Assembly: GCF_000422625.1 (NCBI RefSeq)
Contig: NZ_AUGK01000006.1
Coordinates: 164,547-228,546, forward strand
Reading direction: 5' to 3'
Source: Adlercreutzia mucosicola DSM 19490
GTDB lineage: Bacteria > Actinomycetota > Coriobacteriia > Coriobacteriales > Eggerthellaceae
Length of the DNA: 64,000 bases
The translations under genes and the position numbers were made by a program. Positions 43,358 to 52,845 of this stretch are shown here, piece by piece; positions within the stretch are counted from its first letter, which is position 1; every line of letters begins with the position of its first letter. The notes under the pieces are model-generated. The model did no database searches. It saw only the letters and a list, made by a program, of their open reading frames with translations, and had not been told where the DNA came from.

Positions 43358-44752
43358 TCAGCTCATTTCTCGGGTGGCGGCGCGCTTGCGGCGACGGCGG
43401 GTGCCGCGGGCGGTGTCATGGGTGGCAGCGGTTTGTACGCTCGCGGTCGCTGCGGCCTGCTCGGCGCGGGCGGCCGCGCGCATCTCGCGGCTGAAGGCCG
43501 TATCGGCGGCGGCGCGGTACCGCAGCTTGTTGGTGATGCCGTAGGCGGCCAGCTCGTCGGCTATCTCGTCGTAGACGGCGCAGAACGCCTCCTGGGCCCG
43601 AAGCAGCTCATCGGCGCGCGCGGGGCTGTCGACCGCTTCCAGGCAGACGGCCTCCCCGTCAGCCACACCGGCCGCGCCCTCGGGCAATCCCGCGATCTGC
43701 AGCATGAGATCGCCCTCTTCCGATAGGAAGCTGTGGATGCCCGCGGTGTTCTCTGCACTGCCGAAAAGATGGTGCGTTCCCGTCAGCTCGCGGCCGAGCG
43801 ACACCGAGCGCACGATGTCGTAGCCGTGGCGCGCCATTACTTCGTCGATGCAGGCCTGCAGGTAGGCGTTGCGATCGGCCTCGGCCTGGCGTGCCCGCAG
43901 CTGCTCGACTCGCGCTGCCGCCTCTTCAAGCGTGGCGAAGGTCCGCGGCGCTTCGCGATGGACAAGCGCGGTGTCCGGCTCGGCGCGCTGCTCCAGGGTG
44001 GCGATGAGCGATGCCAGCTCGGCCATGGCCCCCTCGTTCGCTTCCATGGCCGGCAGCAGCAGCGCCAGCTGCGCTGCCGTGGCGGGTTCCAGCCTGCGGC
44101 CGTGCTCCATGAGCACGGCCCGGTCGGCGGCCAGGGTGTAGGGCGACTGCGCCAGTTCCCAGGCGCGCCGGGCAATCTCCTGGATGTCGGGAGGGGTTGT
44201 GCCGGTGTTGGCAGCCTTGGCGGCACCGGTCTCGCCGGTGGCATGGGCGGCGGTCGTGCCACCGTTCGCGGAGAAGGCGGCGCCCGCGTCGCTCTGCGCC
44301 CCGCCCCTCTTTATCGCTTCTTCCGCTCCGAGGGCCGCCGCGCGCAGCAGGGAGGCGAAGTCCTGGGCGTCGGCCGCGGCAGCGGCGCGGGAGCGAGCTC
44401 GCAGGATGCGCTCCTCGGCTGGGGCGGCCTCGGCGCAGAAGGCGTCGGCGATGGCCGTGGCCCGGGTGCAGCAGCGAGCGGAAAGCGCCACGGAATCGGC
44501 CATGACCGTGGCCGGTGTGAACGCGCACTCGCCGGCGAGCCGCGCCAGGGCCGTCGCGGCAAGGGCCCGCACGCTGGCGGCGGCCTCTGTCGCCTCGGGG
44601 CAGCTCCGCGCCAGCGCCTCCACCTGGCGGCGCAGCTCTTCGACGCGCCGCCGCGCCCGCGCCGTCGCGTCGTCCACGTCGGATCGCAGCGCTTCCAGCT
44701 GCGCTGCGATCATCCGCTCGATTTCCAACTGGCTTGTCTTCGGCCCGCTCAT
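43358..44752 (-). CDS. Coiled-coil protein, first gene of the kinase/AAA+ operon
   Basis: 464 aa; ATG 44752 follows AAAGGGG. It begins MSGPKTSQLEIERMIA, an N-terminus I recall in coiled-coil proteins of other bacteria. Residues 10-330 are mostly helical, with heptad-like stretches (ATARARRRVEELRRQVEALA; LEEAAARVEQLRARQAEADR). A globular C-terminal domain of about 120 residues follows (HGYDIVRSVSLGRELTG, GDLMLQIAGLP, FCAVYDEIADELAAYG) and a basic tail RRRRKR. No known function. One base separates it from the FHA gene. Possible scaffold or substrate of the ATPase. Confidence 0.75.
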   Translation of the reverse strand: MSGPKTSQLEIERMIAAQLEALRSDVDDATARARRRVEELRRQVEALARSCPEATEAAASVRALAATALARLAGECAFTPATVMADSVALSARCCTRATAIADAFCAEAAPAEERILRARSRAAAAADAQDFASLLRAAALGAEEAIKRGGAQSDAGAAFSANGGTTAAHATGETGAAKAANTGTTPPDIQEIARRAWELAQSPYTLAADRAVLMEHGRRLEPATAAQLALLLPAMEANEGAMAELASLIATLEQRAEPDTALVHREAPRTFATLEEAAARVEQLRARQAEADRNAYLQACIDEVMARHGYDIVRSVSLGRELTGTHHLFGSAENTAGIHSFLSEEGDLMLQIAGLPEGAAGVADGEAVCLEAVDSPARADELLRAQEAFCAVYDEIADELAAYGITNKLRYRAAADTAFSREMRAAARAEQAAATASVQTAATHDTARGTRRRRKRAATREMS

Positions 44753-44821
44753 GGATGCGCCCCTTTGCAATGGAATGGTGTGCGACCATTATAAGGGGAA
44801 AGGATGAGATAGGAGGTTCCA

Positions 44822-45454
44822 GTGAGCGAGACGGATGCGATGAGTACGCGGTGCGCCATGGCCTACACCGCTGACGACTACGATGTTGACGCCCATGTGC
44901 CGGCAGCGGCGGCCCTGGAGCGTTTGCGAGCGGGCAACCGCATCTACGTGGAGGCCCTCGATCACGAGCGCGATCTGTCGCCGGAGCGCATCGCCGATCT
45001 GTTCGAGAACGGCCAGCGCCCCTTCGCCTGCGTCATCGCCTGCGCCGATTCCCGCGTGGTGCCCGAGCACATTTTCATGGCGGGCTTAGGCGAGCTGTTC
45101 GTTATCCGCGTGGCCGGCAACATCGTGGGGCCCATCGAGCTGGCCAGCGTGGTGTACGCTTGCGAGCATTTGCACACCCGCCTCGTGCTGGTGCTCGGCC
45201 ACACCCACTGCGGCGCCATCAAGGCGGCCCTTGATGGGGAAGCGGGTCCTGTGGCCGCCATAACCGAGCGCATCGCCGCGGCGCTCGGCGATGTGGACGA
45301 CCCCTATGAGGCCAGCGTGGTGAACGCCCGCGCCGTGGCCGCCACGCTCGCGGAAAGCCCCGAGCTCGGCCGCCTTATGGCCGAGCACGACCTGGACATC
45401 CGCTGCGCCGTTTACCACACCCACTGCGGCGTGGTGGACTTTTTGGGGGAGTAG
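44822..45454 (+). CDS. Beta-class carbonic anhydrase
   Basis: 210 aa; GTG 44822 follows ATAGGAGGT. Zinc ligands appear in ACADSRVVPEHIF and GHTHCGAIKAAL (Cys, Asp/Arg dyad, His, Cys), with FVIRVAGNIVGP between; a full active site. It interconverts CO2 and bicarbonate in the cytoplasm, useful for carboxylations in an anaerobe. Divergent from the kinase operon and followed by a strong hairpin. Confidence 0.93.
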   Translation: MSETDAMSTRCAMAYTADDYDVDAHVPAAAALERLRAGNRIYVEALDHERDLSPERIADLFENGQRPFACVIACADSRVVPEHIFMAGLGELFVIRVAGNIVGPIELASVVYACEHLHTRLVLVLGHTHCGAIKAALDGEAGPVAAITERIAAALGDVDDPYEASVVNARAVAATLAESPELGRLMAEHDLDIRCAVYHTHCGVVDFLGE

Positions 45455-45512
45455 GGCTTAGGCCAAAGAGGACAAAGCCGAAGTGTGGCAATCTCGCTGC
45501 CTCGGCAACGCC

Positions 45513-45547
45513 AAGGCCCCTGAAACCCCGGTGGTTTCGGGGGCCTT
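45513..45547 (+). terminator. Hairpin after the carbonic anhydrase gene
   Basis: 15-bp stem with one G-U pair (45513-45527 with 45533-45547), loop CCGGT. No T run follows, so Rho-independent release is uncertain. Confidence 0.6.
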
Positions 45548-45600
45548 ACCGAAGCGTGGCGCCGTCTCATGGGCTGCCCTCATCATTGGGAAAATTGACA

Positions 45601-45664
45601 TTGCGTCTCGTCTCCGAACTCGGTACAATGCCCGTTAATGGACACACTGTTCATTATTGTTCAT
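45601..45664 (+). promoter_or_regulatory. Promoter and operator of the TetR/activase operon
   Basis: TTGCGT (45601-45606), 17 bases, TACAAT (45624-45629). Just downstream lie two TGTTCAT boxes ten bases apart (45648 and 45658), and a near-palindrome TGGACA-CAC-TGTTCA. Placement over the transcript start suits repression by the TetR protein encoded next. Confidence 0.55.
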
Positions 45665-45683
45665 CCTGTTGAAATGAGGGAAC

Positions 45684-46337
45684 GTGGGTACTGCCGCACT
45701 GGAAATGCTGCCCGCCGAATCGCTGGCTCCGCCCGCTCCGGGCGAGGATCGGCGCATCACCCGCTCGAAGCGGGCCCTGCGCGGAGCGCTTATCGCGCTC
45801 ATCGAGGAGCGGGGACTGGACGCCATCACGGTGAACGACCTGTGCGAGCGGGCCGATCTGAACCGGGGTACCTTCTACAACCATTTCCACGATAAGGAAA
45901 ACCTGCTGACCGCGCTGGAGAACGAAGTGCTGGCCGAAGTTGCCCTGCTGCAGGCCCGGATGCAGAGCGTTACCCTCGGCGACATGCTGGCCTTCCGGGT
46001 GGCCGGCCGCCCGGTGCCGGTGCTCGTGGACCTGTTCGAGTACCTGCGCGGGGAAAGCGATTTTTTGCGGGCGGTGCTTGGCTCCGGGGGCGATGTGCGC
46101 TTCGGGCCGCGGCTGCGTGAGGCGGTGTGCGAGAACCTCGTGCAGAACATCTTGCACGAGAAGTACCGCACGAACCCCACCCCCTTCGTGTGCTACTACG
46201 TGGCCTTCTACGCCTCGGCCTACTTGGGAATCATCGCTCGATGGGTCGAGAACGGCTGCCCTGAGACTCCCGAGGAAATGGCCCGCATCGCCATGCGCCT
46301 TCTGTTCATCACGCCCGGCGAGCCTATCGAGCTGTAG
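45684..46337 (+). CDS. TetR-family transcriptional regulator
   Basis: 217 aa from GTG 45684 after GAGGGAAC. The helix-turn-helix is clear ([37 protein letters not shown]). The ligand domain ends with an aromatic-rich stretch ([20 protein letters not shown]) as in TetR proteins that bind acyl groups or hydrophobic ligands. Only 23 bases upstream of the activase gene, so probably an autorepressor of the pair. Confidence 0.88.
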   Translation: MGTAALEMLPAESLAPPAPGEDRRITRSKRALRGALIALIEERGLDAITVNDLCERADLNRGTFYNHFHDKENLLTALENEVLAEVALLQARMQSVTLGDMLAFRVAGRPVPVLVDLFEYLRGESDFLRAVLGSGGDVRFGPRLREAVCENLVQNILHEKYRTNPTPFVCYYVAFYASAYLGIIARWVENGCPETPEEMARIAMRLLFITPGEPIEL

Positions 46338-46360
46338 GCCCCAGAAGCGAGGAAACTTCC

Positions 46361-49300
46361 ATGAAAAAGAGCAAGTACACTGAGATCATCACCGAGGCCT
46401 CCACGTCCGAGAAGGCGCCCGCCGGCGCCGCCGCAGAGCCCGCGCCGGGCTGCGCCTCCTGCGCCCCGCGCGTGACGGCGGCAGAAGAGGCCCGGGCCAA
46501 TGCCGCCGAGGCCAGCGCCGCCGCTCGCGCCGCGGCCGAGGCGTGCCCCTACCATATCGGCATCGACGTGGGCTCCACCACGGTGAAGCTCGCGGTGCTG
46601 GACAACGACCACAACATCCTCTGGGCGGTGTACCGCCGCCACCACGCCGATGTGCGCGCCACTATCATTGAGGTGCTGCGCGAGGCGGCCGAGGCGTACC
46701 CTGCCGAGGTCATGACCATCGCCATCACCGGCTCGGGCGGCCTGCTGTTGTCCCAATGGCTGGGCGTCGCCTTCGTCCAGGAGGTCATCGCGTCCAAGAC
46801 GGCCGTGGAGACCTTCATCCCCGCCACGGACGTGGCCATCGAGCTGGGAGGCGAGGACGCGAAGATCATCTACTTCGACCATGGTATCGAGCAGCGCATG
46901 AACGGCACCTGCGCCGGCGGCACCGGGGCCTTCATCGACCAGATGGCGGCGCTTCTGAACACCGACGCCGGCGGCCTCAACGAGCTGGCGGCCGACCACA
47001 GCACCATCTACCCCATCGCCAGCCGCTGCGGCGTGTTCGCCAAGACCGACGTGCAGCCGCTTTTGAACGAGGGGGCCCGGCGCGAGGACATCGCCGCCTC
47101 CATCTTCCAGTCGGTGGTCACCCAGACCATCTCGGGCCTCGCCTGCGGGCGGCCCATCCGCGGCAACGTGGCCTTCCTGGGCGGTCCTTTGCAGTACCTG
47201 CCCGAGCTGCGCAAGCGCTTCTACGAGACGCTGGAGCTGACCGATGAGGCCATCATCGTGCCCGAGAACGCCCACCTGTTCGTGGCCGCGGGCTGCGCCA
47301 TCGCCGGGGTGGGCGAGGGGGCCGCCCCCGAGAAGCTCGCGGATGTGCTCGTGCGCCTGGAAGGGCTCGGCGACATGCAGGGCTCCGAAGTGGTGCGCCT
47401 GGCCCCGCTGTTCGCCAACGACGAGGAGCTGGCGGAGTTTCGCGCCCGCCACGATGGCGAGCGCGTGCGCCGCGCGCCGCTTGCGGACTACCGCGGCGTG
47501 GCCTTCCTCGGCATCGATGCCGGCTCCACCACCTTCAAGGCGGCGCTCATCGGCGAGGACGGGGCGCTGCTCTGGTCCACCTACGCCTCCAACAAGGGCG
47601 ACGTGCTCGGGTGCGCCAAGGCCGCCGTGGCCGAGCTGTACCAGGCGCTGCCCAGCGATCCTGCCACGGGTAACCCGCTCGTGACCATCGGCCATGCCAC
47701 GGTGACCGGCTACGGCGAGGGGCTGCTGCTGGAGGCCCTGCGGGTCGATTCCGGCGAGATCGAGACCGTGGCCCATCTGCGCGGCGCCCAGGAGATGCTG
47801 CCCGGGGTGGAGTTCATCTTGGACATCGGCGGCCAGGATATGAAGTGCCTGCGCGTGAAGGACGGCGTCATCGACCACATCATGCTGAACGAGGCCTGCT
47901 CCTCGGGCTGCGGCAGCTTCATCGAGTCCTTCGCGAGCGGTTTGAACCTGGACGTGGCCGAGTTCGCCGCCACGGCCATTTCCGCCGAGAACCCCGTGGA
48001 TCTGGGCAGTCGCTGCACCGTGTTCATGAACTCCCGCGTGAAGCAGGCCCAGAAGGAGGGGGCCACCGTGGGCGACATCGCCGCGGGCCTGGCCATCTCC
48101 GTCATCAAGAACGCCCTGTTCAAGGTCATCAAGATTCGCGATCCGCACGATGTGGGCACCCAGGTCATCGTCCAGGGCGGTACCTTCTTGAACGACGCGG
48201 TGCTGCGCGCCTTCGAGCAGCTGTCGGAGGTGAACGCCGTGCGCCCCGACATCGCCGGCAACATGGGAGCCTTCGGCGCGGCGCTTCTGGCCCGCGACCG
48301 CTACGAGGACAAGCGCCGCCACACCGAGGGCGTGCCCCTGTCGCCGGATGTGGGCCCGAAGGTGCCCACGAGCGGGCTGTTGTCCCTCGCCGAGATCGAG
48401 GCCCTTGCCCCCACCCATAAGACCGTGCGCTGCAAGGGCTGCTCCAACGCCTGCCTGCTCACGGTGAACGACTTCGGCCGCGACCCGGCCACGGGCGTCC
48501 GCCGCCGCTTCATCACCGGCAACCGCTGCGAGAAGGGCGAGAGCCTGGGCACCGGCACCGAGAAGTCCGACGTGCCGAACCTCTTCGAGTGGAAGTCCCG
48601 ACGGCTCTTCGACGCCTACGAGCCCATTCCCGCAGAAGATGCCTGCGGCACCGTGGGCATCCCGCGGGCTCTCAACCTGTACGAGAACTACCCGTTCTGG
48701 TTCACGTTCTTCACGAAGCTCGGCTACCGGGTGGTGCTGTCCGACCCCTCCACGAAGAAAACCTACGAGGCTGGCATCGAGTCTATGCCGTCGGAGTCGG
48801 TGTGCTATCCGGCGAAGCTCTCCCACGGCCATATCATGAACCTGCTGGCCAAGGAAGGCGACGACGCCGTGGACTTCATCTGGATGCCCTGCTCCAAGTG
48901 GGAGCGCCAGGAGGACGAGACGGCGGGCAACCATTTCAACTGCCCCATCGTGGCCAGCTACCCCGAGGCGCTGCGCCTGAACATCGACGAGCTGCAGGAC
49001 GCGCCTGCGGCCTTCGTCGCCCCCTGGCTGCCCTACCACGACAAGGACAAGCTGAAAGAGCGCTTGTACGCCGAGCTGACCGGTACCTTCCGCGATGAGG
49101 TGGGGGCCCACGAGTTCCCCATCACCCAGAAGCAGATCGATGACGCCGTGGACGCTGCCTGGGCCGAGGACGAGGCCTTCAAGCGTGACATCCGGCGCAA
49201 GGGCGTGGAAACCCTGGCCTGGATGGAGGAGACCGGCACCCGCGGCATCGTGCTGGCGGGTCGCCCCTACCACCAGGACCCGGAGATCAACCACGCCATC

Positions 49301-51160
49301 CCCGAGCTGCTCACGAGCTTCGGCCTGGCCGTGCTCACGGAAGATTCCGTGGCGCACCTGGGCCAGCTGGAGCGGCCCATCCGCGTGGTGGACCAGTGGA
49401 TGTACCACACGCGCCTCTATGCGGCGGCTAAGGTGGTCACCCAGCGCAAGGATCTGGACCTCATCCAGCTGAACTCCTTCGGCTGCGGCCTGGATGCCCT
49501 GACCACCGACCAGGTGCAGGAGGTGCTGGAGGCGGCCGGCAAGGTGTACACGGTGCTGAAGATCGACGAGGTGTCGAACTTGGGCGCCGCCCGCATCCGC
49601 GTGCGCAGCCTGCTCGCAGCTTTGAAGGACCAGGCCGACCGCGAGGCCGAGGCGGCCGCCGACGCGGCCGCCGAGAAGCGGGGCTGCCCCGCGGCCTGCA
49701 TCGATTTGAACAACCTCGACAAGCTCGTGCCGGCGTCGTTCACCGAGAAGGCCGACGGCGTGGTGGCCGCCGCCGAGGTGGAGCAGCGCGAGGGCGCCTC
49801 CACCGAGTTTGAGCGCGTGCAGTTCACCGAGGAAATGCGCGACGCGGGCTACACCATCTTAGCGCCCCAAATGGCCCCCTACCATTTCGAGCTTCTGGTG
49901 CCCATCTTCAAGCGTGCCGGCTACAACGCGGTGTTGCTGCCCTCGGTGGACCACGGCGCGGTGGACGCGGGCCTGAAGTACGTGAACAACGATATCTGCT
50001 ACCCGTCCATCCTGGTCACCGGCCAGATCATGGAAGCGGTGCTGTCGGGCAAGTACGACACCGACAAGCTGGCCGTGCTCATCACCCAGACCGGCGGCGG
50101 CTGCCGCGCCACCAACTACATCTCGCTCATCCGCAAGGCGCTGAAATCGGTGGGGCTCGGGCACATCCCGGTCATCGCCATCTCGTTCAAGGACTTAGGC
50201 GAGGAGAATCCCGGCTTCAAGATCACGCCGAAGATGCTCTACCAGGCCATCTACGCGCTGCAGTACGGCGACTTGCTCATGATGTGCCTGTACCGCACGC
50301 GCCCCTACGAGGTGGAGCCCGGCAGCGCCAACCGCTTGTTCGACTATTGGATGGACGCCTGCAAGCACCAGCTTCAGCGCGGCGTGCGCCAGTCGGAGTT
50401 CCGCCGCACGGTGCGCCGTATCGTGGAGGACTTCGACACCCTGCCGCTGGCCGGCGAGGGCACCAAGCCCCGCGTGGGCGTGGTGGGCGAGATCCTCGTG
50501 AAGTTCCATCCCACGGCCAACAACCAGATCGTGGACGTCATCGAGCGCGAGGGCTGCGAGGCCGTGGTGCCCGGGCTCATCGAGTTCTTCCTGTTCGGCA
50601 TCGCCGGCGGCATCTTCCAGCAGCCCATCGGCAAGTCGAAGAAGAGCGCGCTGGGCAGCCGCATCGGCCTGGCCGCGGTGAAGAAGTTGCGCAAGCCGGT
50701 GAACGATGCCCTGGAGAAGAGCGCCCGCTTCTATCCGCCGGCGGACATCTACGAGCTGGCCGAGTACGCCGAGGAGATTCTGTCTCTGTGCAACTCCATG
50801 GGCGAGGGGTGGCTGCTCACGGCCGAGATGGTGGAGCTCATCCGCAGCGGCTGCCCGAACGTGGTGTGCACCCAGCCCTTCGCGTGCCTGCCGAACCACG
50901 TGGTGGGCAAGGCCACCATCAAGGAGCTGCGCCGCCGCTATCCCGAGAGCAACATCGTGGCCGTGGACTACGACCCCGGCGCAAGTGAGGTGAACCAGCT
51001 CAACCGCATCAAGCTCATGATCGCCGTGGCCAAGGCGAATCTGGCCGAGAAGGAGGCCGAGGCCCGCGCCGTGCGCAATGCCGCCCGCGACGGCGCGCCT
51101 GAGGCCCCCGAGGCCGTGGCCGAGACCGTGGAGGTGGAGACCACCGAGGTAGAAAGGTAG
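46361..51160 (+). CDS. Giant 2-hydroxyacyl-CoA dehydratase activase, fused multi-domain type
   Basis: 1599 aa. Two ASKHA ATPase activase domains: [24 protein letters not shown] and TCAGGTGAF near residues 65-320; [24 protein letters not shown] and ACSSGCGSF near 380-650. Each has a cysteine motif pair for the shared 4Fe-4S cluster (CAGG/SRCGVF and CSSGCG/SRCTVF). A DUF2229-like domain ([15 protein letters not shown]) and a C-terminal HgdB-like cysteine-rich half follow. HgdC-type activases inject an electron into dehydratases using ATP. The fused form is widespread in anaerobes but its substrate is mostly unknown; no dehydratase gene adjoins. Confidence 0.92.
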   Translation: MKKSKYTEIITEASTSEKAPAGAAAEPAPGCASCAPRVTAAEEARANAAEASAAARAAAEACPYHIGIDVGSTTVKLAVLDNDHNILWAVYRRHHADVRATIIEVLREAAEAYPAEVMTIAITGSGGLLLSQWLGVAFVQEVIASKTAVETFIPATDVAIELGGEDAKIIYFDHGIEQRMNGTCAGGTGAFIDQMAALLNTDAGGLNELAADHSTIYPIASRCGVFAKTDVQPLLNEGARREDIAASIFQSVVTQTISGLACGRPIRGNVAFLGGPLQYLPELRKRFYETLELTDEAIIVPENAHLFVAAGCAIAGVGEGAAPEKLADVLVRLEGLGDMQGSEVVRLAPLFANDEELAEFRARHDGERVRRAPLADYRGVAFLGIDAGSTTFKAALIGEDGALLWSTYASNKGDVLGCAKAAVAELYQALPSDPATGNPLVTIGHATVTGYGEGLLLEALRVDSGEIETVAHLRGAQEMLPGVEFILDIGGQDMKCLRVKDGVIDHIMLNEACSSGCGSFIESFASGLNLDVAEFAATAISAENPVDLGSRCTVFMNSRVKQAQKEGATVGDIAAGLAISVIKNALFKVIKIRDPHDVGTQVIVQGGTFLNDAVLRAFEQLSEVNAVRPDIAGNMGAFGAALLARDRYEDKRRHTEGVPLSPDVGPKVPTSGLLSLAEIEALAPTHKTVRCKGCSNACLLTVNDFGRDPATGVRRRFITGNRCEKGESLGTGTEKSDVPNLFEWKSRRLFDAYEPIPAEDACGTVGIPRALNLYENYPFWFTFFTKLGYRVVLSDPSTKKTYEAGIESMPSESVCYPAKLSHGHIMNLLAKEGDDAVDFIWMPCSKWERQEDETAGNHFNCPIVASYPEALRLNIDELQDAPAAFVAPWLPYHDKDKLKERLYAELTGTFRDEVGAHEFPITQKQIDDAVDAAWAEDEAFKRDIRRKGVETLAWMEETGTRGIVLAGRPYHQDPEINHAIPELLTSFGLAVLTEDSVAHLGQLERPIRVVDQWMYHTRLYAAAKVVTQRKDLDLIQLNSFGCGLDALTTDQVQEVLEAAGKVYTVLKIDEVSNLGAARIRVRSLLAALKDQADREAEAAADAAAEKRGCPAACIDLNNLDKLVPASFTEKADGVVAAAEVEQREGASTEFERVQFTEEMRDAGYTILAPQMAPYHFELLVPIFKRAGYNAVLLPSVDHGAVDAGLKYVNNDICYPSILVTGQIMEAVLSGKYDTDKLAVLITQTGGGCRATNYISLIRKALKSVGLGHIPVIAISFKDLGEENPGFKITPKMLYQAIYALQYGDLLMMCLYRTRPYEVEPGSANRLFDYWMDACKHQLQRGVRQSEFRRTVRRIVEDFDTLPLAGEGTKPRVGVVGEILVKFHPTANNQIVDVIEREGCEAVVPGLIEFFLFGIAGGIFQQPIGKSKKSALGSRIGLAAVKKLRKPVNDALEKSARFYPPADIYELAEYAEEILSLCNSMGEGWLLTAEMVELIRSGCPNVVCTQPFACLPNHVVGKATIKELRRRYPESNIVAVDYDPGASEVNQLNRIKLMIAVAKANLAEKEAEARAVRNAARDGAPEAPEAVAETVEVETTEVER

Positions 51161-51195
51161 GGGGGGCTCGTCCTTCGACATAGGCTGCAAGGGGA

Positions 51196-51233
51196 GCGAA
51201 CTTCTCACTAACAAATGTTAATGAGAAGTTCGC
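51196..51233. repeat. Palindrome and left direct repeat (51198-51231) next to the DUF3990 pair
   Basis: 12-bp perfect outer arms (51196-51207 with 51222-51233) and an inner TAAC/GTTA pair. It can act as a terminator for the converging genes (T-rich on the plus side). Bases 51198-51231 match 52676-52709 at 26 of 34 positions, with 22 of 23 on the right part. Confidence 0.75.
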
Positions 51234-51276
51234 TTCTTTCTCAAAGGTCGGAAATGCGGCTTAGTACACGTCCTTG

Positions 51277-51807
51277 TTATGCGTCCTTGGCAGGATACAG
51301 ATTGACGACTGCGTAATCGTAGCGACTCTGGGTTCGAAGTCGCCGCAGCGACTGGACGCCTCTTGAGGTCAGATCGCCTTCCGCATCGTTGAGCCCCCGG
51401 GCCTCCAGCAGACGCTCAATGGCCTGATCGGGGTCAAGCGTATGAAGGGGAGCGAACTGCCCCACGAGTTCTCGCCCAGGGATAGTGCGATAGATGCTCG
51501 CCGATGATTTCTCGCGCGTGTAGGCCCAATAGCGATAGAGATACCCCATCCAGTAAAGCACCTCGGCATCATAGCGGATGGTGCCGTAGGCGCTGGGTCC
51601 GTATTGTTCCTCGAGTTCGGCATAGAGGGATTCCGTTGAATCGGACTCGTCGAGGAAGCGGTCGCTGTCCATTCGGCGCGCAACCGTTGAGTTCATGAAT
51701 CGTCGAATGAAAACGGGCGAACTGCAACGGCAGTGTGCCGCCGATGTCGCGAACAACTCGCCCTGGATGCGGCAGAGGAGCAGTCCGTCGTGGTCTATCG
51801 CCCTCAT
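51277..51807 (-). CDS. Putative partner (antitoxin) of the DUF3990 protein
   Basis: 176 aa; ATG overlaps the upstream stop (ATGA). The middle (EVLYWMGYLYRYWAYTREKSS then IYRTIPGRELVG and LHTLDPDQAIERL) resembles small proteins that accompany DUF3990 genes in Firmicutes, such as DUF3791-like partners (from memory). No enzymatic motif. Its coupling and position after the toxin-like gene suggest a neutralising role, a reversed order compared with classical TA pairs. Confidence 0.65.
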   Translation of the reverse strand: MRAIDHDGLLLCRIQGELFATSAAHCRCSSPVFIRRFMNSTVARRMDSDRFLDESDSTESLYAELEEQYGPSAYGTIRYDAEVLYWMGYLYRYWAYTREKSSASIYRTIPGRELVGQFAPLHTLDPDQAIERLLEARGLNDAEGDLTSRGVQSLRRLRTQSRYDYAVVNLYPAKDA

Positions 51808-52661
51808 GAGAGAAGCTCCTCGATGTACAGTCCCTGTCCGCGATATTGCCGCCGCGCCGCCTTCGCCTTAGTGAGGCCAATGCGGGTGCTCTCGCTGCGC
51901 TCCGCCTCGTAGTGCCGCCTTTCCCGTTGACCCAAGAAGCAGTGCTCAAGCACGCGCACCTGCTCAAGGGCGCGTTCCGTGGTGAAGACGTATTGTCGGC
52001 CGAGGTCGGTGGCGGAAAGGCTGTGCTCGCATTGCAAGTCAGTGATCTCCCCATCAATGAACTGGTCGATAACCTCGTACATGCGGTTGTCGGCGATGGG
52101 GGCGATCAGATAGTCGGCAGCGCTCACGTTGCGGCGGAGCTCGCAAATGACCGGGTGGTTGTCGTAATCCTTGAGCCTGCCCCGAAAACTCGCGATTGTG
52201 AGCATCCAGTGGCGGTCGACGGCAAAGCTAAGGCAGCTGAGGCCCGTGGGATTGAAGGCGATCATATAGAGCGACGAGTGCGGAAACGCCGTGACGAACA
52301 TGGCGGATTGGGCGAGTGTTTCGCCGCAGTAGAATCCTTGGCCGAAGTCGTTGTTGGCGCGCGATGCGGAAGCGGACAGCGGTCCTGTGATACCCGATTT
52401 CGATCCATGGAAAAGTGCGATCTCGGATGCGCGCCCCAGTTCTTCCTGATAGAGCTGGGCCTTGATGCGGTTCAAATCGATGCCTCGGGAGAATGCATGG
52501 TCGTAGAACCCTTCCAGGGCATTGGCTCGAGGTTGCGAAAGGCCTTTAATCCAGCGGTCGAGGGTCATGGTCGAGGTCCCAAGCTGTGCTGCCAGCTCTT
52601 TCTTGCTGCAGCGAAGAAGCTCGAGTGCAAGTTGGAGATCTTCACTGAATCGATAGTCCAT
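51804..52661 (-). CDS. HTH-DUF3990 fusion, ADP-ribosyltransferase-like toxin candidate
   Basis: 285 aa; start ATG 52661. Residues 5-50 form a helix-turn-helix (CSKKELAAQLGTSTMTLDRWIKG). Residues 75-260 match DUF3990: ALFHGSKSGITGPL, DFGQGFYCGETLAQSAMF and SLYMIAFN, an ART-like fold with the HG and GFYC strands near the expected NAD site. DUF3990 proteins are usually free-standing, so the DNA-binding domain fused to the toxin-like domain suggests self-regulation at the palindromic operator just upstream. Activity is inferred. Confidence 0.75.
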   Translation of the reverse strand: MDYRFSEDLQLALELLRCSKKELAAQLGTSTMTLDRWIKGLSQPRANALEGFYDHAFSRGIDLNRIKAQLYQEELGRASEIALFHGSKSGITGPLSASASRANNDFGQGFYCGETLAQSAMFVTAFPHSSLYMIAFNPTGLSCLSFAVDRHWMLTIASFRGRLKDYDNHPVICELRRNVSAADYLIAPIADNRMYEVIDQFIDGEITDLQCEHSLSATDLGRQYVFTTERALEQVRVLEHCFLGQRERRHYEAERSESTRIGLTKAKAARRQYRGQGLYIEELLS

Positions 52662-52675
52662 GGTGCCCCCCTTCT

Positions 52676-52709
52676 AAACTTTATCATAACAAATGTTAAT
52701 AAGAAGTTT
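52676..52709 (-). promoter_or_regulatory. Operator and promoter of the DUF3990 pair (right direct repeat)
   Basis: Partly palindromic, core TAACAAATGTTA, direct repeat of 51198-51231. On the minus strand an extended -10 TGTTATGAT lies inside it, 15 to 30 bases before the start codon. Binding by the HTH of the fusion protein is inferred. Confidence 0.6.
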
Positions 52710-52845
52710 ATCCCAGAAGATGATTGGGGACAAGGAGTCGGTTTTCGCTAAGAGTTGATTTGCGAGACTCCAGGCCTCACGCCATGCCGTCGGGTAGAAG
52801 GGGCAAGGTTGGCCTTATTCCGCCCTGCGCCCTCTTATGTGTGAT

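Noticed and set aside
44753..44821. CRISPR, tRNA or rRNA sequences anywhere in the window
   Set aside because: No spaced repeat arrays, cloverleaf with CCA-type end or rRNA signatures were found on reading the intergenic regions; this gap was checked as an example and holds only a TATAAG promoter-like element.
46220..49408. 1062-codon minus-strand frame opposite the activase gene
   Set aside because: Low-complexity Gly/His/Leu-rich shadow of a well-supported gene.
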